From: Mycogone perniciosa
Taxonomy: Eukaryota > Ascomycota > Sordariomycetes > Hypocreales > Hypocreaceae
DNA length: 64,000 bases
Assembly: GCA_025331125.1 (NCBI GenBank)
Contig: JAOALB010000136.1
Location: forward strand, 62,001-126,000
Direction of reading: 5' to 3'
Shown here: piece after piece, positions 36,706 to 47,126 of the stretch
Layout: the number at the start of each line of letters is the position of its first letter
Numbering within the stretch: position 1 is the stretch's first letter
Notes under the pieces: model-generated
Told to the model about the DNA's origin: nothing
Databases searched by the model: none
Seen by the model: the letters and a program-made list of their open reading frames with translations, nothing else
Translations under genes and position numbers: made by a program

Positions 36706-37795
36706 CAAGCTTAAACAGAGAGTATCTAATTACATAGGGAAATAATATACAAGTCCAGAAAAACATGTACTAGCATTTCGTCGCTGTCCACCTCAATCCA
36801 TCTATATAATAGATTTCAAATTGAGCCATAAGTCGATTTCAGAACTCAGAGTCTTATTTGGCTTCTCTGGGCAAGTCATGAAGAACCTGGGTTTCTCATA
36901 TAAGCAGTCAGCCGGAATTCTCATCATTGTTCTCTGATCCCTCCCTTCCCACATGAGTTGTCTGCCCCCAGAACCTGTCCTTAAAAAAAAGCCACCTGCA
37001 TCTCGTCATTAGCCTATATCGTCAGGCACCTCAACATGGCATTTATGAGGGAAGTCACTGAGAACATAGAGAGAACATTACGAATACGATGAAGAAACCT
37101 GCTGGTACCTTGAGTGTACTCGTTTGTACTAAAACCACAGCGGGATAAAGTTCCATATCTGAGCCAGTCTACACAGTGGGCGTCAGGTTGGCAGACGGGA
37201 TGTTCGGTGACGGCTCCTAATTTTATCCGTCATTCAGCTTTTCGTCTAGCATAAAATTTCAAACACAGACTGTTTAGTGAAGGAGAAGTGACTCATTTGC
37301 CCACGATGCATGGTAGGCCATTATCCTACCTTTAGAGATACCTAGGCTTATGTTGCTGGCACCCTGCAAACATGGAATAAGAGAAGAACGTCAATTCACG
37401 TACAGCAAAGAGTCACCTCTTATAGGAATTACAGTACCGTCAAGCTTTGCGAGAGAAAACCTTATGCATCCATCTCCAGTCATTTGCGCGAGTAAGGTTT
37501 GATGATGCGCATGCCCTATTTTCTCCCTTTGGCGCCGTGAAATGCACCCTTTGTCTTCTACTTCATACTTCTCGATATAATGGCTTAACGGCTAACGATT
37601 AACTTTTATTATGAAAAGTTAATTGTTCAGGATCGTGACATTGTGGTCGCTAACATAATCTTTTAGAGTGCGGAGGACACGTAGACTTGTTAGATTTAAT
37701 CGCCGCTATACAGAGGCTTGCCATGCCACATCTTACAAGAGTACAATTTTAGGTTTTCATTACTAATTTTCCCAACTTTGAGTAGTATTAAGGGG
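36706..37795. other. Intergenic region with one hairpin
   Basis: 1.1 kb without a convincing gene. It holds the aminotransferase 3' UTR and a strong inverted repeat at 37594-37627. No tRNA or recognisable repeat was seen. Confidence 0.4.
37594..37627. repeat. Inverted repeat, 14-bp arms
   Basis: Arms AACGATTAACTTTT (37594-37607) and AAAAGTTAATTGTT (37614-37627) pair at 13 of 14 positions around the 6-nt loop ATTATG. It is AT-rich. It could be a MITE remnant, a protein-binding palindrome or chance. Confidence 0.6.
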
Positions 37796-38380
37796 ATGCC
37801 TTCCCCATGGCTTTCAAAATATTACTTACATCCTCATCATATAACGCCACGGAGTGAGATAGGGGTTGGCGACAAATCTCTCAGGAAAAATAACGCTGTT
37901 GCTATAATGAGTCTTTTACTGCCCGGCCCACTAGGCTTGACGAACCTGTGTTTTTTTCTTACCTCTTTCATAACATGGTGTTGTGTTCAGTATACGACAG
38001 CTTCTCGCCCAACGGCAGCAATAGCTGGAAGACGTTGGATCCCCCAGTCTCGCAGATTGCGATCCTTAAGACGCAGTTCCATTAACGATAACCATTTCCA
38101 AGACGATAAGTCAAAGGGCAAGGACAAGAACGAAAACGAAAACGAGGACGAGGACGAGAACCATATCGGTGTCTTAAGAAACCTACTCTGGTGGTTGCTA
38201 CATGTGAGCGTATACTGTGGCTTCATCAACGAGACTCTATCTATTACACTAGATATACCGGCGATAATTCTTAGCTCACTTCCGCTTGCTATACCTTATA
38301 AGTTCTACGCTGAAAGACCGTTTTTATCCATGGGCCTCTTCATGTGCTGGGGGCAGCTCTGCATTCAAGGTCTCCATTGA
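37796..38380 (+). CDS. Doubtful hypothetical protein with hydrophobic segments
   Basis: An open frame gives 194 aa from ATG 37796, with another ATG at 37907. It has a hydrophobic stretch (LCFFLTSFITWCC), a charged Lys/Asp/Glu/Asn tract (about 38110-38160) and a second hydrophobic part (ILSSLPLAIPY). No family was recognised. The frame extends upstream without ATG and has no clear promoter. It could be a real small membrane protein, an exon of a gene with unseen introns, or a chance ORF. Confidence 0.25.
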   Translation: MPSPWLSKYYLHPHHITPRSEIGVGDKSLRKNNAVAIMSLLLPGPLGLTNLCFFLTSFITWCCVQYTTASRPTAAIAGRRWIPQSRRLRSLRRSSINDNHFQDDKSKGKDKNENENEDEDENHIGVLRNLLWWLLHVSVYCGFINETLSITLDIPAIILSSLPLAIPYKFYAERPFLSMGLFMCWGQLCIQGLH

Positions 38381-39026
38381 TGGCTCAAAGAGGCTCTTGA
38401 TAGGCTCTTATGATTCGCTTTATAGTCTAGCCGTTTACGAGTTCATATCCTCAGAGGTGCGAAGCGACTTGGCGACCCGATAAGCCATGCCTGGGGATGG
38501 CGGAGAAGGTTTGGAAGCCACACTGATCGAAACACACCAAGCCCAAAACCTACTTATTAGCGTGCGGGAGTTGTCCTGGATAAAGATGTAGAATGGGGGC
38601 TTGGGCGCAGAAAAAGATATGACATTTGAGGAGTAGTGAGGTTTTAGTATGTTTGCACAAAATGTAGTACGCTTTCAGTAGACATGGCTTGTCTGGTCTT
38701 AGTGTATTCGTAAGAAGAGTGGCAGATGGTGTCTAGGAATTCCCTATTGTTGTGATATGTTCAAACTTAATATCCATATCCAGATACTTGACGTTGCTCT
38801 GACGGTCTAGCCCTTGTTCTCTCGGAAGACATGTCTATACATCCTTGTTCGCTTGCCTGAAAAATGATGAAATGGAAATATATGTATCAACATGGCAATA
38901 TGCCTGGTCCGGACATGACAATTCGCTTTGGTCGCACAGGCACACCCTGACATCGTCGTCAGTCGGGGTCGTCTTGCCCTCCGTCTTGTTCTAGGCTTCG
39001 AGCTCCTTCCGGGTACAAGAATTGTC
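38381..39026. other. Intergenic region, nothing recognised
   Basis: 645 bp with no supported ORF, repeat or RNA. The right part is presumably the 3' UTR of the minus-strand cysteine-rich gene. Confidence 0.4.
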
Positions 39027-39257
39027 TCAGTTGCAGTCGGACTTGAGGTGCAGCTTATTGCAGCAGTGGCCAAAGAGGCCAGTCAAAGCGCCGATCTGGG
39101 AAACCGGGCAGTCGGTGCCTGTGCCGGTGCTGCCTCTCGCCTTGGTGCAGCATTCGCGCGTGGCTGGCATATTGAGGCTGTTGTTTTGGTTCAAGCACTT
39201 GCACGCCTCTGTCGCGCAGATGAGGGCAGCAACGCCGATGAGGGTGGAAAACTTCAT
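39027..39257 (-). CDS. Small secreted cysteine-rich protein, effector-like
   Basis: A single exon, 76 aa from ATG 39257. The N-terminus (MKFSTLIGVAALICATEA) is a good signal peptide with likely cleavage after Ala18. The mature 58 aa contain eight cysteines in the order C-x-C, CC, C, CC, C, ending SDCN. This differs from the hydrophobin pattern (C-CC-C-C-CC-C) but resembles small CxC...CC...CC...C secreted proteins seen in other filamentous fungi. Four disulfides are likely. The function could be a host- or microbe-directed effector or a wall-associated peptide. A TATA box sits about 115 bp upstream. Confidence 0.75.
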   Translation of the reverse strand: MKFSTLIGVAALICATEACKCLNQNNSLNMPATRECCTKARGSTGTGTDCPVSQIGALTGLFGHCCNKLHLKSDCN

Positions 39258-39370
39258 GTTGAAGAGATGCTTGGATGGTTGGAATAATGAGTTGACTTGT
39301 AGTGTGTAGAGTGTGTGGGCCAGATGGATGTCGATGGCGATTCTCTCTCATCACTGTGGTCATGGTGCCT

Positions 39371-39380
39371 CCTTTTATAG
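39371..39380 (-). promoter_or_regulatory. TATA box of the cysteine-rich protein gene
   Basis: CTATAAAAGG on the minus strand, about 115 bp upstream of the ATG at 39257, a good match to a canonical TATA element at a plausible distance. Confidence 0.6.
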
Positions 39381-40024
39381 TTTTTCATCCTCTGCTTTTG
39401 TAAACCAACCTGCTGGTTGATACTCGCGGCCAGTGATGGAGCCGCGCAGCCCCTGTGTTGAATCCGCATTCCAACATCATACGAGAACGTTCTCGGGATT
39501 GAGGGAATAACGGTAGGATTATCCGAGACTAACATATGTACTCTGACTGTGACACCCTTGAGGGATATCTATAAATGGGGCACGGCCAGCAAGACCAGCT
39601 GTCACTCGTGGAAAAAGAATTGTTGCTCGGTATCGTGTACTACGATATTACCTGCATTCACCTTCCCAAGTTCAATATTCCAGGATCAACTTCCACATCG
39701 CAGTGTTTATGTAAAGGCATTTGCAACTAGGCCCATGTCATGATACCCTCATCGGTACGCGGCCCACATTGAAAGCTTCTGCCTGTAGCCATAATACATG
39801 CATGTCGGCAGCAGCTTGCATCCTCGTTAGTCCATAATCAGCAACGGGCGTAATCAGCTGCCATCCGCCAAAGTGAGCAGAGGAAATCAGATAACGCCGT
39901 CCGAACTCCGAGCAACCGACCCGGGCATGATCCTGGCAAAATGCTTTGTCACAAGGAGAATGTGCATCGTTGACGGGCGAACCAGCCCCGCCTATGCTGA
40001 AAATGGTATTATACTACGGAGTAA
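39381..40024. other. Intergenic region, nothing recognised
   Basis: About 640 bp upstream of the cysteine-rich gene without a supported gene. An imperfect GAACGTTCTC palindrome (39484-39493) and a CGGAGTA motif (40017-40023) are the only features noted. Confidence 0.35.
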
Positions 40025-40069
40025 GCGAGATTGAATCTTATCAATCTCGCCCCGGTTGATTGATAAGAT
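40025..40069. repeat. Overlapping, mutually exclusive inverted repeats
   Basis: Stem 1 pairs GCGAGATTGA (40025-40034) with TCAATCTCGC (40041-40050), 10 of 10. Stem 2 pairs ATCTTATCAATC (40035-40046) with GATTGATAAGAT (40058-40069), 12 of 12. They share bases 40041-40046, so only one can form at a time. Confidence 0.7.
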
Positions 40070-40144
40070 GGGGAAAAATTCGTAAAGGCTTCCTTCACGC
40101 GCGCCCTAATCTGGACCCGGTAAAAGAAATGTAGACAGTGAAGG

Positions 40145-40564
40145 TTAGTCTAGGACAAAAAGCTTACTAGTTTCAATACAAACAACGATATTCACTTTAA
40201 TCAAGAATATTGGAAAAGGATTCCAAAGCTTCAAAGGGACAAAACTTATGTCATAATCAATATAACCTACACTATCAGCTACAATCGCAGGGTTGTACAC
40301 TTCACGTTTGCTAGCGTGGTATGACAGTCGTGACAACTTACTAATACAACAAGCTAGATAAAATCCAAGAAAACTTCGAAAAGAAAAATTGCATCCCTTA
40401 GTTACGCCCTCCGCCCGCCACTTTAACCTGAGTAGAGCGGGATAGGCGCTAGAGTCGGGCGAACTAACCAGTAAATGTATTCCTATGACTAAATAATACG
40501 AGCTGATTTTGCAATATATTGTCATTTCTCCCTTATATATTTTGTTGGCGTCTTTCGGCAACAT
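40145..40564 (-). CDS. Doubtful hypothetical ORF
   Basis: A 139-aa open frame in a gene-poor stretch. Composition is Ile/Ser/Leu-rich, no family or motif was recognised, and no promoter is evident. It is reported because the stretch holds nothing else. It is more likely a chance ORF or a decayed gene than a functional one. Confidence 0.15.
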   Translation of the reverse strand: MLPKDANKIYKGEMTIYCKISSYYLVIGIHLLVSSPDSSAYPALLRLKWRAEGVTKGCNFSFRSFLGFYLACCISKLSRLSYHASKREVYNPAIVADSVGYIDYDISFVPLKLWNPFPIFLIKVNIVVCIETSKLFVLD

Positions 40565-42100
40565 AGAAGATCTGTTCCCAATCAGAACATATTAAACGAT
40601 ACAGACTAGGACAAATTTGTGGGGGCATGTTCAAGGATTAGCCTTTCGGGCTTAATTCATAGGTTTTCAATCCCGCTTTTGTTGGGAGGTATAGAAGCCC
40701 TGACTGGAGGAATCTTTCTGCTCTGGCGTCTCTTTGGCAGCCTCCACCCATCTCTTTGACAGCCACAGAAAGTCCCGGGGGACAGGCTACCTGCGTTTAA
40801 GCTGTTACTACCTCACCCCTTCGCCTTTTGCGATCTGAACATACACTTGTTACCACCCAGGTTCCACTCGATCTCACTTAGTGATGACTCCTATTAGTAT
40901 TCGATCTCCGTTAGGGTCATTTTTTATACAGCTATATTAAATGGCCTGCTGGGTCGCAGTGTCATTTTTGTGGAGATAGCGGCCACTTCGCGACTGGAGG
41001 CGTAGACTATTCCTGGGAGAGTTATTGGCGAAAGATAATAGATAGTATTGAGACTGATGAATTGAATATATAAATATCCCCTGGAAAATGTTTGGCGCTG
41101 CCCAAATAGATGTTTATGAGATCATTCGCCTCATCGACAAGTTCAGCTACCTAAACTCGATGAAATATGCTATATGGGGTGCCAGCCATAGGTTCTCGCC
41201 ACGTCTAGAGGCGGGAAATTCCGTCCGCAAATTGCACCCCAGCCTTGATGATGGTTTTTGTTACCCTCCGAAAGATTAGTTCCATGGTCTAAGTACCGTT
41301 TCTTAACAGCAGCTGTCATCTATCTTCCTCCCTCCTTAGTATCAAGTTATATACTCGAAGGTGGTTTTTGGAACTCAATAACATCCCAAACAACAGTCCT
41401 ATTGTACGTCTTACATTCCATTGGAAAGGACTTCAATGCTTCAAGAAGCTTGGCGAGTGGCCGTCAAGCGGTAGCCCTAGATGCCACTTCAAGACGTTTA
41501 TCGTTGAGCCAGCGGGGCATTTCTCCGACATTCAGGTTAATACTCCGATTGGTCAACCCGATGTAATTCGTCCTCGTTCCTCGAGTGGCTCGCCATGTCT
41601 CCCCATTACTCCTCATTTCTCGCCGAGTCTTGGTTTGACCATGCCTTCTAGAGGCTCCCGACAGGCCAAGCATACGGATTCTACATTTGGGATACGCCTT
41701 GTCTGCCTCCTTTCCAACTCTATTTCGGCAATTTGCGCAGCTTACCACCGCCTTGCCATTTTTGAACAATACAGCCTCTGAACTGTACAGGCATTACATT
41801 CTTTCTGCTAAGTGACTCCTTGTATCCTGTGTATACTCACAGCAATAGTCATCCCTTCGCAAATATCACCTTTGAAACACCCCCAAACTCAAAACACAAA
41901 AGACGTATTACTTGGGTATATGTTCCTATACTAGACCCCGCAGTGTAGACTCTCCTTGTATGTCACCGACGTCGGAGCTTCCGCGATGTATAAAACGGTG
42001 GATAAAACGGTGCAGTGTAAGGACTAGGACCCGCCTTTTACGGCTAGGTCAGGTGACTTAACGCTGGTAGATTACTTAACGCACGGTGTACTCCGTCTTG
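40565..42100. other. Gene-poor region, nothing supported
   Basis: About 1.5 kb with only short, unrecognised ORFs on both strands (for example 41464-41769 minus and 41368-41781 plus, which overlap each other). No introns, domains or RNA genes were convincing. It is probably decayed or intergenic sequence. Confidence 0.4.
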
Positions 42101-42225
42101 CCCTTAAAAACGGAATTATGTGACTCTAAATTTAGACTCTTGGAATGCAAAAAATAGAAGACATCAAACTTAAAGTAAACAGCTTGACGGGATCCTGTAT
42201 ATTCTAATGGATATGGTTGTATGTG
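42101..42225 (+). repeat. Degenerate dispersed repeat, copy 2
   Basis: Aligns to 27701-27825 in the same orientation across about 125 bp. Shared blocks include ACGGAATTAT, TCTAAATTT, TGCAAAAAAT, and GCTTGACGGGATCC followed by TGTATATTCTAATG-type sequence. It lies 14.4 kb from copy 1, on the other side of the accessory cluster. Confidence 0.75.
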
Positions 42226-43236
42226 CTTGACGCCCTTCCCGCTGAGTCTGATATCCTACGCGAGGGCCACAGACGGATGGGACAACCGAGTCTCTCATGA
42301 GACTATATGGAGTACGGAGTAGTACATACTCCATAGAAGGATTCTATTCGATCACAGCCCACCGACGAGATTTCGGTCATAAACATGACTCTTTCATGGG
42401 TCGGTATTGGTCACTTTTTATCTAGCCTGTGACTTGTCATATAACTGCATAAGCTTACGAACCCCGCTCAACATATCGGAGGACATCCATTGAGACAAAG
42501 CGGAACAGGTTGGATCGTCATATATTTAGGAATATCACTACTACATGCAACTAATCATGTCGGCAGTTTAGAGTGGTGTTCCTCAGCAAACATGTCCCGC
42601 TTTGTGCTGCACCTTTACGAGTATGCCACTATTACTACGAAGTACTAGCATTATATATTATACGTGCGGAGTCGTCGGCACCCAAAAGGGCGGGGTACCT
42701 TAGTGGATACTAGGTACTAGTTTCAATATGCCCGCTCAGGTGCTACTATTCACACCAGGCCTGCGTTCTTCCACAAGTTCTTCCACAAGAATAACTTCCC
42801 TGTGTATTGCCTATAGGGACATAGAAATCATCCCACTGGGTCTCTGTCACGCCCCGAGAGCGCCAGAAACCAACAGTGGTGCCTCGACTGACGCTGCAAT
42901 GCTTATCTCGCTGGCAGGGTTCTCATGCGATACCTGATCCAAATGCTGGGCTGAGGAGACCTTCCCCTCTGTTGCCGAGGTAAGATTGGACCACGTAGCA
43001 TCAATACGACGACAAGCAGATGAAGACTGTGGAAACTGCAAGGATCGTGGATATACATTGTTCCACAAGCAAAAGGCCCTCAGTTCCTTGCTGAGGCAGT
43101 CATATATCACATCGGCCCCGTCTTCTGACATTGCAATTTCTTCAGAACTGTAACCAACCCCCTCAACTGACACGTATGAGTCTATCTCTCCCTCTTTACT
43201 TTTGCAAAAGACGTCTAATTTCTAGCAGCTCAAGCC
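42226..43236. other. Intergenic region with a CGGAGTA palindrome
   Basis: 1 kb upstream of the next gene. It has an inverted repeat ATGGAGTA (42307-42314) / TACTCCAT (42327-42334). A minus-strand frame at 42847-43173 has no ATG at its head and no recognised domain, so I do not call it. Confidence 0.35.
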
Positions 43237-44421
43237 ATGAACCCCGAAACCACTGCAAATATCGACCAAGGGCATAATGGCCCCGAAGTCGATATAACTG
43301 CGATCAACTTTGCACGCGGCAATTTGAGCCTGCTTGCGTCAAAAGTCCCTGTTTGGGATGTGAACGATGAAACTGTTCACAAGATTGCAGTCACCCAAGA
43401 AGGCGTGACCATTCATCTCGAGGTGCAGAAGTATTGCCCCCAGGATGGCGACATAACCTGGAAGCAATGGGTGGATAATGGGACGGTGAAACGACACCAC
43501 ATTAAACCCTACGCCTTGAAAGACCATGAAGCAACTGGCAAAGATCTCGAAAAATTTATTGCCGAAGAGTGGTCATTGCTGAGGTTTACCGAGCCGTTTG
43601 ACTCCCTTGTTGTTGATGTGTATAGATATGCCGCCGCGCTGTCTGAAGCGGACAAAGGGAAGACGCTCTTGGAAGGACTCCTTAAGCTGGCTTTTGCAAC
43701 ATGTAAGTTAGACGCCCCAGTATGCCACAGATCCATGCTCACCAAACAAGCCAACACCACGGGATCATCATACCTTACTGGCGAAGATAAACTGGGCATG
43801 GAGCCAGTAACTGATAATTCATGCCCTCAGTTTGGCCGCGTCCTAATCCCGAGAAGACTCGTCGATGAGGTAGGAGAGCTATTGCACAAGATCATCACAG
43901 CGCTCCAACAGCCAGTTCTGAAGGATCTCCAACGCGTGCTGGAATCTGGCAACGCCGAGCAAAGCCCTCAGGCATTTTCGGCTGTTTTCCTTCTTCTTCA
44001 CTTGATTGAATTTATCTCCGAGGACCGCCATCGATATGCGCAGCAAAACTGCATTGCCGTAAGATACTTGCATGTCCGACTATTATCCCTATACTGATTC
44101 ATCCTTTGTAGGGCGACTATTCGCTCCCTGAATATGTTTACGGGCTCCACCAAGGTGCGGATGGACTAATTCGTTTGTGGCGCCAATTTGCGAATTGCGT
44201 CCAGCTTGACTGGACGAATCGAGAGTCTTTGCGCCAGGCTGGATTTGATGCTGCTGGTGTAGATCTGATCTCGCGATGTGTCTCCAAGTCCAGTAAGTTT
44301 GCAGGTAGATGTCGAGTTGGAGAAAATGCTGACTGAGCTTGAAGATGAGATGAAGGATCAAGTGGCCGCGAAGAAATACCGAGGACATTTCTCTTTCATT
44401 GTGCAAATGCTTGAGAAATGA
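43237..44421 (+). CDS. Hypothetical protein of unknown family
   Basis: Proposed exons are 43237-43702, 43751-44058, 44112-44258 and 44305-44421, giving 345 aa. Intron 1 (48 nt, donor GTAAGT) keeps frame, so it could be retained. Intron 2 has GTAAGA and TTGTAG ends. Intron 3 (46 nt, weak GTAGAT donor) joins AAGVDVELEKML in frame and gives a Lys/Glu-rich C-terminus ending VQMLEK. No zinc cluster, signal peptide or membrane segment is present. Features are an N-terminal ITAINFARGNLSLLA segment, helices rich in Leu, and a GLIRLWRQFANCV motif. The intron pattern and sustained coding sense support a real, soluble protein. I do not recognise its family. Confidence 0.6.
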
Positions 44422-45073
44422 TAGGCAGGGCAGGCTATTGGTCATGAAAGGGATTTTGGGTATAAGGCTAGCCATTCGATTTAGTACCTAATTGACAATA
44501 TACGGGCCATTGGGACACTGTGTGGAAACCACTGCCTCCGTATGATACAAATGTGACTAGACAGTGAGAAGCATTGAGCTCATGACTTGAATACCGCTCC
44601 CAATAGACGGGCAATGCTGATTCAGTGACATTAACTCTCATTATTCTAAAGGATCAGACGACAGTGAGTTGGCGTCACAGCGGGCTATTTAACGCCCCGA
44701 GTGCCGCCCTTCCCCGCTGAGCCACTGAGGCGGAACACTAACATGACTGAGCCGAAGGCTGACAGCACCTGAGAGCCCCATTTATTCCTACTCGCTGTTG
44801 ACGGACGCACCCGCATCTTCCATTCATCATCACCACTACTATTACTACCACTACTACCATCTATCCACTATTGTCGCGCCTATCACCAACACCTCCCGCC
44901 ATACCATAGACCACCTCCGACTCTTACATACATAGTAGTATACGGAGTGTCTTCTTGATATCAATCGCATCGCGCCATTGGTATTGCCCGACTTCGGCAC
45001 CTGGCGACGACGACATTCTACCACGTTATTCATTACTTCGTACACATACTCGATCTTCGCGCCCCTCGCAGCC
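44422..45073. other. Intergenic and promoter region of the EAF gene
   Basis: 650 bp. It includes a pyrimidine-rich ACTACTATTACTACC-type stretch (about 44826-44872), typical of fungal 5' regions, and a TACGGAGT motif at 44940-44947. No gene was recognised. Confidence 0.4.
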
Positions 45074-46465
45074 ATGGCTGCTGACCTGGTTGACCCGACT
45101 GTCACGGGGAACTACCCCATTATACTCGGCGACGGCCTGCTCGGAAAGACGTCCAATGAGATCTTTACCGGAATACGCTGTATGGAGGAGTGCCCCCATT
45201 TCCTGTTGGCTGCCAGCGCCCGCCCAATTCCTGCTTCCATGCTAACCATCCATCGCCTGCTAGATAACCACAAGCCCAATTTCCCAGCGTCCGACGCCCG
45301 GTTGAAGCCTTCTCTCCCCGGCAAGACGAGTTCTTACGATTTGACCTTTTCCAATCCTGACGGAACACACGCCTTTGCTGGCACGCGCAACGTCGACAAT
45401 GACGACTATGTTCTGTACTTCGACCCGGAGCGGCGCGCATATATTCTCGACAAGGTCGACTCAACCTTCAATATGAACCTCACGCGTACCCCAGGAAACA
45501 CAGACCCTGAAGACCTCCGCCGGAAATATCCTCATCTGGATAGCAACCCACCACCACTGCCAGAAGAGAAGAGGAAGAGCATGGACAAGAGAGAAAAGCC
45601 GAAACCAGCATCCAAGCCGGCACCGAAGCCTGCATCCAAGCCAACACCCATGGCACCGCCGCCCAGGACAACACCCAAGTCAGCACCCAAGCCATTTCTC
45701 AAACCCGAACCCAAGCCATTTCTCAAACCAGAACCCAAGCCAGTACCCAAGCCTGCATCCAAGCCTGCACCCAAACCAGAACCCAAACCCGCACATAAGC
45801 CAGTGCTCAAGCCAGAACCCAAGCCCGTCGTACCCAAGCCCGCGCCTAAGCCCGTTGCAAGGAATGCTCAGACTCAGCCTCAGACTAAGGAGATCAAGCG
45901 GAGGGTTGAAAAGAAGCCACAGCCCAAGAAGATGAATCTGGCACTACCTGTACCAGAGCCTCCCAAACCAGAACCGCCTAAACCGCGACGTAAACAGGAA
46001 GAGGAAGAGGAAGAAGATGACGATGATGACGGCGATCTCCTTATTGAATACCCCGGCGCCGAAACTACAACCCGGCAGACACACATCTCCCCTGCGTTTC
46101 CCGCACCCCGGCGGTTCGACGAGTTCATGGACCAGCGTGAGTCCGAGGCTGATGACGAGGATGGTGAGAGCGATGATGAGACCACCATCGAATTTAAGCT
46201 TCCCAGTCCGGTGAATCACCGACAGAGCCATGTCGCACAAGCGCCTGATCTTATGGACGTGGACGAAGAAGAGGAAGAGGAGCAACATCATGATGCTGCT
46301 GCTGATCTAGAGGCCGATTTAGAGGCAGACTTGGAAGCTGGTTTAGAGGCTGATTTAGAGGCTGATCTAGAAAAGGAGATGGAGAACGCCTTTGAGGAAT
46401 TGCAAAATACAGGCCAAGGTGCTGTCGCCCAAGATGACGAGAGCGAGATTAGTGAAGAGGATTAA
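45074..46465 (+). CDS. EAF-domain RNA polymerase II elongation factor
   Basis: A single exon, 463 aa from ATG 45074. Residues about 8-110 match the EAF N-terminal domain (NYPIILGDGLLG, SYDLTFSNPDG, YVLYFDPERRAYILDKVDSTF). EAF proteins partner ELL-type factors and stimulate RNA polymerase II elongation in the nucleus. The middle is an extended Lys-Pro-rich tract (about 175-260) built from KPxPKP units including two copies of PFLKPEPK. Acidic runs follow, and near the C-terminus comes a tandem LEADLEAD-type repeat. The conserved domain is folded; the rest is low-complexity and probably disordered. Convergent with the GFA gene. Confidence 0.85.
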   Translation: MAADLVDPTVTGNYPIILGDGLLGKTSNEIFTGIRCMEECPHFLLAASARPIPASMLTIHRLLDNHKPNFPASDARLKPSLPGKTSSYDLTFSNPDGTHAFAGTRNVDNDDYVLYFDPERRAYILDKVDSTFNMNLTRTPGNTDPEDLRRKYPHLDSNPPPLPEEKRKSMDKREKPKPASKPAPKPASKPTPMAPPPRTTPKSAPKPFLKPEPKPFLKPEPKPVPKPASKPAPKPEPKPAHKPVLKPEPKPVVPKPAPKPVARNAQTQPQTKEIKRRVEKKPQPKKMNLALPVPEPPKPEPPKPRRKQEEEEEEDDDDDGDLLIEYPGAETTTRQTHISPAFPAPRRFDEFMDQRESEADDEDGESDDETTIEFKLPSPVNHRQSHVAQAPDLMDVDEEEEEEQHHDAAADLEADLEADLEAGLEADLEADLEKEMENAFEELQNTGQGAVAQDDESEISEED

Positions 46466-46609
46466 GGGGTGTGCATATCACATTTTGGATATGGCATTTT
46501 GGGTTAGATTTGATACCACTCGTTTGATTTAGGTACAAGCAACTACTAATGACGATATGAAATAAAGTTTCAATGCCTAGGTAGGTAGTATAAATCCTAT
46601 GGATATTGT

Positions 46610-47126
46610 TCATTCATTGTCTCCGGGGAATTTCTCCCCCGTTAGATGATCAGTCACTCCCGGAATCTCTCTTTCGCAAAACAGATGCGTCTTCGCACTT
46701 GTCAACAACGGACCGTATGTCTGCAGAACCTCATCGAAACAGCCCACCGTGAGACAGGTATAATCACGGTTTTCCCTCTGCCAGAAAAGGAAGCTCCCGC
46801 AATTGGCGCAGAAACCCCGCTCACAGCCCGGGGATGATGAATACACCTCGAGCGTTGCCTTGGAGGTGAAGGTGATGGCTGATTTGGGGACTCTGTGTTG
46901 GCGGAAGATGAGAGAGCCGGTATTTTTTCGACATTGGGAGCATTGGCATGTTGAGCTCTTGGGAACCAGTCATGGATTAGTATAGATGATGGTAGTAGGT
47001 AATGGGTTCGAGGAGGGAACATACGGAGTTGGCAAAGTCGTGATTGGGAGGGAATGTTACTGTGTAGCGGAGGGATTCGCAGAGGCATCCGCCATTTATT
47101 TTGTCGGGCTTGGTTTCTGTGGCCAT
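46610..47126 (-). CDS. GFA / CENP-V family zinc enzyme
   Basis: Two exons: 47126-47025 and 46957-46610, giving 149 aa, the usual length. The 67-nt intron has GTATGT and CCCAAG ends. Zinc-binding cysteines are all present: GGCLCESLRY, TCQCSQCRKNTGS and GFCANCGSFLFW. The family includes glutathione-dependent formaldehyde-activating enzymes and many uncharacterised cysteine-type C-S enzymes, so the exact reaction is not assignable. Cytosolic location is likely. Tail to tail with EAF, 144 bp apart. Confidence 0.85.

Noticed and set aside
41368..41781. Overlapping 137-aa (plus) and 101-aa (minus) ORFs
   Set aside because: Neither shows a domain, intron signals or promoter, and they overlap on opposite strands; chance is the simplest explanation.
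42847..43173. 108-aa minus-strand frame
   Set aside because: The frame starts with GTG, not ATG, and has no recognised family; any shorter ATG version is weaker still.
44290..44310. Apparent frameshift in the unknown 43.2-kb gene
   Set aside because: A 46-nt intron (44259-44304) with GT/AG ends joins the frames cleanly, so a mutation need not be assumed.
45532..46291. Gly/Ser-rich ORFs antisense to EAF
   Set aside because: They are complements of the Lys-Pro and acidic low-complexity tracts, which remain open by composition.
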